Part shown: in pieces, positions 1 through 5,399 of the stretch | Layout: each line of letters opens with the position of its first letter | How positions within the stretch are numbered: the first letter of the stretch is position 1 | Assembly: GCA_902464115.1 (NCBI GenBank) | Contig: CABQIF010000132.1 | Span: 1 to 5,399, forward strand | Direction: 5' to 3' | Source of the DNA: an uncultured Ruminococcus sp. | Lineage (GTDB): Bacteria; Bacillota; Clostridia; Oscillospirales; Ruminococcaceae | DNA: 5,399 bases | Position numbers and translations under genes: made by a program | Notes under the pieces: generated by a model | Seen by the model: the letters and a program-made list of their open reading frames with translations, nothing else | The model's database searches: none | Told to the model about the DNA's origin: nothing

Positions 1-56
1 ATAAAATTAGAACATTTTATTGATAGAAAGAATTCTTTTGATTTTGATTCGAAACC

Positions 57-86
57 AAAAAACCACCACGACGTACATCGTGATGG
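57..86 (-). terminator. Rho-independent terminator of the operon
   Basis: In the minus-strand transcript, a 9-bp stem (86-78 with 71-63) closes a 6-nt loop (77-72) and is followed directly by six U (62-57). The stem is fully paired only in the minus-strand RNA, where one pair is a G-U wobble; on the plus strand the same position is a C-A mismatch. The stem begins 43 nt after the stop codon of the second gene, which fits its role as the operon's 3' end. Confidence 0.85.
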
Positions 87-129
87 AGTTTTGGTCTATA
101 TTCTATTTAAGGAGTTGGTTTGAAAAACA

Positions 130-2451
130 TTATTCTACATAGGGCAAATCCAGAATGATGGTCAATACAAACTGCATCAAGATATCACTGTCTTCATCGC
201 CCAGCGAATCATTTGCATTGACATCTGCATTTTGCATTGCCAGTTCAGACAATGCGATTTGTCCCGCAAAGTACTTATTCAAAACAATGACATCGATCAA
301 ATCCACAACACCATCCAAGTTGACATCGCCATAATTGACAGTGGCTTCTGCATCAGTGGTAGCGGTGGTTTCTGTAACCGTTGTGGTGGTTGTCGTAGTT
401 GTCGTGGTTGTTCCGGTCGTAGTCGTCGTTGTGGTTGTGGTACTTCCTGCCCGATATAAGCCGATGTCATCGAAATACCAAACGCCTGTGCCCGGATTGC
501 CGTTCTGTCCGGTATAAATCGAGAATTTGGTAACGCCGTTCAAAGTCGGAGTTTCTGCGGCAGTGCCCCACTGCTGGACATGGAAATCCGAGAACGGAAT
601 CTTGACTTCCTGCCAGCCCGTTTCTGCGGTTACTTTCTGAATGCTCTCCCAGTAAGCACCTGCTCCGTCTACAAATTGGAACGTGGTTTCCCGATTGCTG
701 CCATCGGACAAAATCCAGAAGTGAATTCCGTCAAAGCCTGTCCAATCTGCACCGTTCAGCTTCTTGGTTGCTCCGCAGTAACCTGCTCCGCCGTCTGCAA
801 CGGAATAATCATACTGCATCGCATAGCTGCCGTTCTTGGCGTGTTCGGCATCCAAAGAAATCTTTAAGCTATCACCATTCGCATTTGTTGTATAAGCAGC
901 TGCAAGGGCTGCATCTTCTCCATAGGATTCAAAGTCGTCAATCACGCTGCGTTTCTGTTCTTCTTCCGCAGCACTGTAGACTCGAATTTTTACCTTTGGC
1001 TGGTTGCCCTCTGAGGTCAGCAGCTGAATCGTATGTTCTCCTGTTGCAACATCAGAAAAGACAGAAGCAGAAACGGTAATCGTATCTTCTGTTTGTTCGT
1101 AATCTGTTCCAGCGGTCAGGATGGTATCATCCAGCTGCAAACCGGTCACTGTTCCGCTCTGCATCTCATAAGAAAGCAGAACATCAATTGGTGCATCCTT
1201 GTCCACAACCGTATTCTTTGTGTAAAGGCTATTCATCGGGGTTTTGTCTTCCATGCGAGCAGCATGCTGCTGAAAGTAGGTCAGAATCGGGTCGCCGTCC
1301 ATGACTGTGAATTCACTCAGCTTGCGGTCATTGAATTCCCAGAACAGACCGCCTGCTGCATCGTATTCTTCAATCGTATCGAAAACCGCTTTCCAATAGT
1401 CTTCATATTCTGCCTCCGGCAAAGAACTATGCACATTAAATTCTGTGACTACAAACGGCTTTCCCACTTCCTGATGAGCGTCTTCAATCCACTGCACCAT
1501 GGTATTCTTGGTGTCTTCCGGTGTCATGTTTGCCCAGTGTTCATCCGGATATGGATGAGCCGAACAAAAGTCAATATATGGGGACTGCTGGATATAGACG
1601 AATGGATTTCCTTCATCTCCGCCAAATCCATAGTCTACACCGTGTCCTTCCAGCCCTGCATAAACCATGTGGTTCGGGTCAACTTCCTTGATATACGCAC
1701 CCATTTCATCGACCCAAGCACGCAGTGTCAAGCCTGTGCTGTCCTCGCCTGCATCCTGATACCGTGGCTCATTCATCAAATCCCACGCAAAGACGGTTGG
1801 GTCATCTTTATACTGCACACCTGTAAAATAGTTGGTGCGTTCTGCAAAGTGCTTTGCATAATCCTTGTACCACTGCTTACAGGTTTCGTTGGTAAAGTAT
1901 GCTGCACGGCTCTTGTGGTTGCCGCCGCTGCCAGCACCTGCCCAACTCAGTTTCTTGTCAATTCCGCCATAGGCTTCCCAGTAGTTTTCCAGCGTGATAA
2001 TTACACGAATATTGTGCTGCTGGGCAGAGTACATGATATAATCGAACAGCATAAATTCTGCTTCATTGTATTCGCCCGGTGCAAGTTCAAAACCATGCCA
2101 TGTTTCATTGGAAAAGCCCCATGTTCGCAAAACCCGAACGCCATTGTCCTCCATCTGCTGCATTCTGGCATCAATGGCTTCCTTGTTCATAAACTTTGTT
2201 TCGATTGCCTCAGTCGAATCGTTGCTCGAACCATCGCCCAGTGTAAACATATCATAAGAATTACAGCCGGCAAAGTAGAACGGTTCTCCATCGCACATGA
2301 AATGTGTTCCATCGACATAGACAAAGCCCTCTGGAACGGTGGATGCTGTTGCTGCATCGGCTGTCAGCGGCTGTGCCAGAACAGAATCCATTCCGCATAC
2401 ACCTAATACCACACTGGTGCAAAGTGCCGCAAATTTCTGCAAACCCTTCAT
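130..2451 (-). CDS. Secreted dockerin-bearing GH5 (GH5_7-type) endo-beta-mannanase, second gene of operon
   Basis: Predicted extracellular endo-beta-mannanase of 773 aa that would attach to a cohesin scaffoldin. Modules seen: signal peptide about 1-26 (possible cut after VLA, or later near ADA); GH5 about 40-405; X2 about 413-493; CBM about 501-667; poly-Thr linker 671-691 broken by one Gly; dockerin about 704-771. Catalytic residues: acid/base Glu228 (NEPR) and nucleophile Glu337 (VVTEFN), with Arg109, His299-Pro-Tyr301 and Trp371 as supporting residues. The GH5 domain resembles plant-like GH5_7 mannanases (DDPTVFAWDLMNEPR, then a GLEG motif) and clearly differs from its neighbour's. It has a single X2, and the second dockerin loop is degenerate. 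An upstream in-frame TTG at 2457 would add two residues (Met-Asn), but it sits only 3 bp after the ribosome site, whereas the ATG at 2451 sits 9 bp after, so the ATG is preferred. It begins 27 bp after the first gene's stop with no terminator between, so co-transcription is likely. Substrate is inferred from family. Confidence 0.9.
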   Translation of the reverse strand: MKGLQKFAALCTSVVLGVCGMDSVLAQPLTADAATASTVPEGFVYVDGTHFMCDGEPFYFAGCNSYDMFTLGDGSSNDSTEAIETKFMNKEAIDARMQQMEDNGVRVLRTWGFSNETWHGFELAPGEYNEAEFMLFDYIMYSAQQHNIRVIITLENYWEAYGGIDKKLSWAGAGSGGNHKSRAAYFTNETCKQWYKDYAKHFAERTNYFTGVQYKDDPTVFAWDLMNEPRYQDAGEDSTGLTLRAWVDEMGAYIKEVDPNHMVYAGLEGHGVDYGFGGDEGNPFVYIQQSPYIDFCSAHPYPDEHWANMTPEDTKNTMVQWIEDAHQEVGKPFVVTEFNVHSSLPEAEYEDYWKAVFDTIEEYDAAGGLFWEFNDRKLSEFTVMDGDPILTYFQQHAARMEDKTPMNSLYTKNTVVDKDAPIDVLLSYEMQSGTVTGLQLDDTILTAGTDYEQTEDTITVSASVFSDVATGEHTIQLLTSEGNQPKVKIRVYSAAEEEQKRSVIDDFESYGEDAALAAAYTTNANGDSLKISLDAEHAKNGSYAMQYDYSVADGGAGYCGATKKLNGADWTGFDGIHFWILSDGSNRETTFQFVDGAGAYWESIQKVTAETGWQEVKIPFSDFHVQQWGTAAETPTLNGVTKFSIYTGQNGNPGTGVWYFDDIGLYRAGSTTTTTTTTTGTTTTTTTTTTTVTETTATTDAEATVNYGDVNLDGVVDLIDVIVLNKYFAGQIALSELAMQNADVNANDSLGDEDSDILMQFVLTIILDLPYVE
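454..948 (-). repeat. CBM-encoding segment, copy in the second gene
   Basis: This segment encodes the carbohydrate-binding module of the second enzyme and aligns without gaps to 3058-3552 in the first gene at an offset of 2604 bp. Hand alignment gives about 88% nucleotide identity overall, with a run of 138 identical bases at 529-666. The fold resembles the CBM11, CBM23, CBM27 and CIA30-like beta-sandwiches: an opening DDFESY motif, FDGIHFW in the core, a GWQEVKIPFSDF strand pair and a closing WYFDDIGLY. The exact CBM family was not settled. Confidence 0.9.
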
Positions 2452-2460
2452 GTTCAAAAT

Positions 2461-2468
2461 ACCTCCCC
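2461..2468 (-). promoter_or_regulatory. Strong ribosome binding site of the second mannanase gene
   Basis: The minus strand reads GGGGAGGT inside the 27-bp intergenic gap. The spacing is 9 bp to the ATG at 2451 but only 3 bp to the in-frame TTG at 2457, so this site decides the start in favour of the ATG. It is a closer match to the anti-Shine-Dalgarno sequence than the site of the first gene. Confidence 0.85.
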
Positions 2469-2478
2469 GTTTTGATTT

Positions 2479-5151
2479 TTATACTGGCAAGTTCGGAATA
2501 ATCTGAATTAAAAACTGCATCAAGACTGTGGCATCGCTATCTTCTACCAAATGATCTTGATTGACATCTGCATTCTGCATTGCCTGATCAGACAGTACCA
2601 ACTGCTGTGCAAAGTACTTGTTCAATGTGATCGCATCGATCAAATCGACAATGCCATCCAAGTTGACATCGCCATAGTTGACCGTTGCTGCTGTATCGGT
2701 TGTAGTTGTCGTGGTCGTTTCCGTTGTGGTTTCGGTTGGTTCTGTTGTGGTTTCCGTGGTTGTAATCGTGCTTCCGGTAACGGTAATCGTCAGTACCAAA
2801 TCTGGGCAAGTTGCAAAGCCCACATGATAGGTGTGAACGCCCTCGGACAAGGTTTCCAGATAGGATTGATTGAACCGGAACTGGCTGCCGTTGATGGCAA
2901 AATCCACGCCCTGCTGCAATGCTTCGCCCTCTTCTGTAATGCCGGTCACTGCATGTCCATTGGTAATGATGGTGAAAATCACATCTGCCGGAGCTTGCTT
3001 CGAGAAGGTTGCACTGCTTTCTACAACTTCTGCATCCGGAACAGTTGCACCATCCTGATACAGACCGATGTCATCGAAATACCAAACGCCGGTACCCGGA
3101 TTGCCGTTCTGTCCGGTATAAATCGAGAATTCGGTAACGCCGTTCAAAGTCGGAGTTTCTGCGGCAGTGCCCCACTGCTGGACATGGAAATCCGAGAACG
3201 GAATCTTGACTTCCTGCCAGCCCGTTTCTGCGGTTACTTTCTGAATGCTCTCCCAGTAAGCACCTGCTCCATCAATGAACTGGATGGTGGTATCCCGATT
3301 GCTGCCATCGGACAAAATCCAGAAGTGAATGCCGTCAAAGCCTGTCCAATCTGCACCGTTCAGCTTCTTGGTCGTTCCGCAGTAACCTGCTCCGCCGTCT
3401 GCAACAGAATATTCGTACTTCATTGCATAGTTGCCGTTCTTGGCGTGTTCGGCATCCAGAGAAACCGTCAGAGAATCGCCGCTGCTGTTCCGGTGGTATG
3501 CAGATGCCAATTCAGCATCGTCCGCATAGGTTTCAAAGTTGTCAATCACACTCTTTGCCTGTGTTTCGGCGTTGGAGTCAATCACGCTCACCAAAACGGT
3601 TGGTTGATTGCCGTCGGTGGTCAAAATGGTAATCTTATAGTTGCCCAGTTCCAGCCCCTCCAGAACCTTTGCGGAAATCGTAATCAGGTTATCTTCTATT
3701 GTATAATCTGTGCCCTCGGTCAACATCTTGTCGCCAAACTGTACGCCGGAAACGCTGCCCAGTTCCATCGTTGTCCGCAGCTGGATGTCTGCCGGCTTTA
3801 CAATATCAAAATTTGCTTTCTTTGGGGAAACGCTGTTCTGTGTATTCTTGGCATCCATCCGCTGTGCGTGTGCCATGATGGCATCGCAAGCATCCTGTGT
3901 CGGGTTGCCATTTGCATCGCCCTTATAATAAACAGTATAGCCGTCATAATCCTGATACAGTGTCCCATCTCCGGTCAGAGATGCCAGCATCCAGTAATTC
4001 GTTCCGGCATATTCAACACCCTCATAGGTGTTCCCCTCGAAAATGTCGAACCATTCGTTGTAAACGTCTGTCCGTTCGCTCCTGTCCTTCCAGCCAAATT
4101 CTTCTACGATAACAGGTTTATTCATTGCTGCTGCATCTTCGCCATGCTTCTTGAACCAGAAGTTTCCCTGTTCCTTGGTCAAGCCCCATTGATCGCAGTA
4201 AACATGAATCGTTCCGTAGTCGATATTCGGCAAATTTGTCAGGCTCAGCCAGTCCATACCGGAACTGCCATGATAAACATACTTGTGGTCGCCCTCCGGA
4301 AAATCATTGTAACCATAGTTGTAAAATCCTTCATCGCCGACTGCCAACATATGATTGGAGTCGATGGACTTTACATAGTCACTCATTTCAGATGCCCACT
4401 TTGCTACAACCTGATTCGTGCATCCAGCATCCGATTCACACCGTGGTTCGTTTGCCAGTTCCCAAGAGAAGATGGTCGGGTCATCTTTATACTGAACGCC
4501 TGTATATACATTGGTATGGTTCAGCAGAGTTTTCACATAATCTTTATACCAACCCTTGATGGTTTCATTGGTATAGAAATCATCGTGCCCTGTGACATTT
4601 TCTCCAGCGAGTTGTGCCCACTTTACATACTGGCTCATCCCGCCGAATGCTTCCCAGTTGTTGGTGAACGTAATCAGCAGCCGGACACCTTCCTGCTCTG
4701 CCTTATAGATGGCGTAGTCCAACTTCTGCAAGCCATCTTTTCCCTCATTGACCACCGGTCTTCCAAGGTCGGCATCAAAGTACTGATAATAAACACCTTC
4801 CTTTTCCCCAGAACCGTCTACACTGTCCGTGAAAACGGTATATCCATCTTCACTGACCTTGTCGGTCTTGACACCGGCATCCAAATGTCCCCAAGTCCGA
4901 ATGACTTTCATGCCCATTGCTGCAGCATCTTCCATGACCTGATCCACTTCATATTGCGGCTTGAAGTTCAGGTAATAGTTGTTCGTTCCGGCATAATAGA
5001 AGGTAGAACCATCTAACAAAAACTGTGTGCCGTCAGTCTGTACAAAACCTGTCCGGTCGGCAGCCTGTACCTTGCCGGGCTGAAATCCAGCTGCTGCAAA
5101 TCCGCTGAGCATCAGCGATAAACCTGTTGCGAGTGCGATCCATTTTTTCAT
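2479..5151 (-). CDS. Secreted dockerin-bearing GH5 (GH5_7-type) endo-beta-mannanase, first gene of operon
   Basis: Predicted extracellular endo-beta-1,4-mannanase of 890 aa, probably a cellulosome subunit. Modules seen: signal peptide about 1-30 (Lys pair, hydrophobic core, AxA-like end VQA); GH5 TIM barrel about 34-435; X2 Ig-like module about 443-525; carbohydrate-binding beta-sandwich about 534-698; second X2 about 713-793; Thr/Glu/Pro linker about 795-823; type I dockerin about 825-889. In the GH5 domain, NEPR gives acid/base Glu235 and VEEFG gives nucleophile Glu351; Arg85 (RTWG), the His316-Val-Tyr318 motif and Trp387 fit the GH5 active site. The stretch GVQYKDDPTIFSWELANEPR is typical of GH5_7 mannanases. 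Cys238 and Cys244 just after NEPR may form a disulfide like that in fungal mannanases. Dockerin loop 1 has D828, N830, D832, D836 and D839; loop 2 has D862, N864, D866, E870 and D873. The ATG lies 9 bp after an AGGAAAGGAA ribosome site. Mannan specificity is inferred from family resemblance; another beta-glycan is possible. Confidence 0.9.
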   Translation of the reverse strand: MKKWIALATGLSLMLSGFAAAGFQPGKVQAADRTGFVQTDGTQFLLDGSTFYYAGTNNYYLNFKPQYEVDQVMEDAAAMGMKVIRTWGHLDAGVKTDKVSEDGYTVFTDSVDGSGEKEGVYYQYFDADLGRPVVNEGKDGLQKLDYAIYKAEQEGVRLLITFTNNWEAFGGMSQYVKWAQLAGENVTGHDDFYTNETIKGWYKDYVKTLLNHTNVYTGVQYKDDPTIFSWELANEPRCESDAGCTNQVVAKWASEMSDYVKSIDSNHMLAVGDEGFYNYGYNDFPEGDHKYVYHGSSGMDWLSLTNLPNIDYGTIHVYCDQWGLTKEQGNFWFKKHGEDAAAMNKPVIVEEFGWKDRSERTDVYNEWFDIFEGNTYEGVEYAGTNYWMLASLTGDGTLYQDYDGYTVYYKGDANGNPTQDACDAIMAHAQRMDAKNTQNSVSPKKANFDIVKPADIQLRTTMELGSVSGVQFGDKMLTEGTDYTIEDNLITISAKVLEGLELGNYKITILTTDGNQPTVLVSVIDSNAETQAKSVIDNFETYADDAELASAYHRNSSGDSLTVSLDAEHAKNGNYAMKYEYSVADGGAGYCGTTKKLNGADWTGFDGIHFWILSDGSNRDTTIQFIDGAGAYWESIQKVTAETGWQEVKIPFSDFHVQQWGTAAETPTLNGVTEFSIYTGQNGNPGTGVWYFDDIGLYQDGATVPDAEVVESSATFSKQAPADVIFTIITNGHAVTGITEEGEALQQGVDFAINGSQFRFNQSYLETLSEGVHTYHVGFATCPDLVLTITVTGSTITTTETTTEPTETTTETTTTTTTDTAATVNYGDVNLDGIVDLIDAITLNKYFAQQLVLSDQAMQNADVNQDHLVEDSDATVLMQFLIQIIPNLPV
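3058..3552 (-). repeat. CBM-encoding segment, copy in the first gene
   Basis: Direct-repeat partner of 454-948. By hand count about 24 differences fall in 3058-3464 (407 bp, about 94% identical), whereas about 34 fall in the adjoining 88 bp at 3465-3552 (about 61%). Bases 3133-3270 are identical to 529-666. In this gene the CBM is followed by an extra X2 module before the linker; in the other gene the poly-Thr linker follows at once. Confidence 0.9.
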
Positions 5152-5160
5152 GAGAAACCA

Positions 5161-5170
5161 TTCCTTTCCT
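5161..5170 (-). promoter_or_regulatory. Ribosome binding site of the first mannanase gene
   Basis: The minus strand reads AGGAAAGGAA, a purine-rich Shine-Dalgarno-like stretch ending 9 bp before the ATG at 5151. It supports that start codon. No better-placed start lies upstream in this frame. Confidence 0.7.
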
Positions 5171-5205
5171 TATCGGCGTTCCATGTTTACTTAATCTGTG
5201 ATTTT

Positions 5206-5234
5206 ATTTTAGCTTATTTTTCCGTAAATGTCAA
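5206..5234 (-). promoter_or_regulatory. Sigma-A type promoter of the mannanase operon
   Basis: Read on the minus strand, a perfect -35 hexamer TTGACA (5234-5229) is followed by a 17-bp spacer and a -10 hexamer TAAAAT (5211-5206), one base from consensus. Transcription would start near 5199, leaving a leader of about 48 nt before the ATG at 5151. No riboswitch-like fold was seen in that short leader. It is the best promoter in the window and probably drives both genes. An AGCT element overlaps the upstream edge of the -10. Confidence 0.8.
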
Positions 5235-5239
5235 CTATT

Positions 5240-5251
5240 TTTTAGCTAAAA
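5240..5251. promoter_or_regulatory. Perfect 12-bp palindrome next to the -35, candidate operator
   Basis: TTTTAGCTAAAA reads the same on both strands and ends 5 bp upstream of the -35 hexamer. Related AGCTAA-containing elements occur at 5356-5363 (palindrome TTAGCTAA) and, as a half-match, at 5207-5216 overlapping the -10. The position fits a binding site for a dimeric transcription factor. Families such as LacI commonly control glycan genes in Firmicutes through short palindromes, but no regulator is encoded here, so its identity and sign of action are unknown. In AT-rich DNA a chance palindrome cannot be excluded. Confidence 0.45.
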
Positions 5252-5352
5252 TCATGTTTTTCTCTTTTCTGAACAAATTTCGCATAGCTGTTTTGCACAT
5301 ATTCAACAATTATCATCCACATTTTTTGTGATTCGTTGCAAATGCCAATTCT

Positions 5353-5381
5353 TTTTTAGCTAATTTTTTTGATTTTCACAA
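5353..5381 (-). promoter_or_regulatory. Possible upstream promoter, or promoter-like operator repeat
   Basis: On the minus strand, TTGTGA (5381-5376), a 17-bp spacer ending in AGC, and TAAAAA (5358-5353) repeat the layout of the main promoter, which also has AGC immediately before its -10. The hexamers are further from consensus, with TTGTGA two bases from TTGACA. If active, it would give a leader of about 195 nt. It overlaps the palindrome TTAGCTAA at 5356-5363, so it could instead be a second operator copy. Confidence 0.3.
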
Positions 5382-5399
5382 CTACTTTCCTCGCTATTC

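Noticed and set aside
109..158. AAGGAG followed by a TTG start and a 12-codon frame on the plus strand
   Set aside because: The frame is tiny, overlaps the 3' end of the second gene in antisense and has no supporting promoter; a chance purine run.
335..517. Val-rich small open frame on the plus strand
   Set aside because: It is the reverse complement of the poly-Thr linker codons, so the Val runs are a by-product of the linker.
1033..2406. 457-residue open frame on the plus strand
   Set aside because: Antisense shadow of the second mannanase gene; low-complexity, Cys-rich translation with no recognisable family.
2452..2478. Possible terminator or second promoter between the two genes
   Set aside because: The 27-bp gap holds a ribosome binding site and a short A/T run but no hairpin or hexamer pair, so it does not separate the genes transcriptionally.
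2551..5016. 821-residue open frame on the plus strand
   Set aside because: It lies wholly antisense to the first mannanase gene. Its translation is rich in Cys, His and Ile with no domain pattern, and no promoter or convincing ribosome site precedes it. The opposite strand has a clear signal peptide, catalytic motifs and dockerin.
5325..5341. Possible catabolite-repression (CcpA cre) site in the upstream region
   Set aside because: The TGCAACGAATCA-like stretch on the minus strand has its CG out of register with the cre consensus and no symmetric second half.

Overview
The window is a compact two-gene operon on the minus strand with its own promoter and terminator. It encodes two secreted, multi-modular, dockerin-bearing glycoside hydrolase family 5 enzymes, most likely endo-beta-1,4-mannanases of subfamily GH5_7. 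Signal peptides, X2 (Ig-like) modules, a carbohydrate-binding beta-sandwich, very Thr-rich linkers and C-terminal type I dockerins together point to a cellulosome-forming anaerobic Firmicute. The linker and dockerin style is that of Ruminococcus (Oscillospiraceae); species cannot be assigned from the sequence alone.

Layout, in the direction of transcription (high to low coordinates). Positions 5399-5152 are an AT-rich upstream region. It holds a near-consensus sigma-A promoter (-35 TTGACA, 17-bp spacer, -10 TAAAAT), a 12-bp perfect palindrome just upstream of the -35, related AGCTAA elements, and a weaker promoter-like arrangement further upstream. Positions 5151-2479 encode an 890-residue enzyme: signal peptide, GH5, X2, CBM, X2, Thr/Glu linker, dockerin. 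A 27-bp gap carries only a strong ribosome binding site. Positions 2451-130 encode a 773-residue enzyme: signal peptide, GH5, X2, CBM, poly-Thr linker, dockerin. Positions 86-57 form a good intrinsic terminator. Positions 1-56 show nothing recognisable.

The genes probably act together. Both enzymes would be exported, dock onto a cohesin scaffoldin and bind the same polysaccharide through nearly identical CBMs, while their clearly different GH5 domains would cut mannan-type backbones with different preferences. The most informative signal is an internal duplication. The CBM segments are about 94% identical over roughly 400 bp, including 138 bp without a single difference, and the identity then drops abruptly. 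This suggests recent module exchange or gene conversion between the neighbours. No mobile element, RNA gene or CRISPR array was seen, and no entirely new system. The long plus-strand open frames are antisense shadows.
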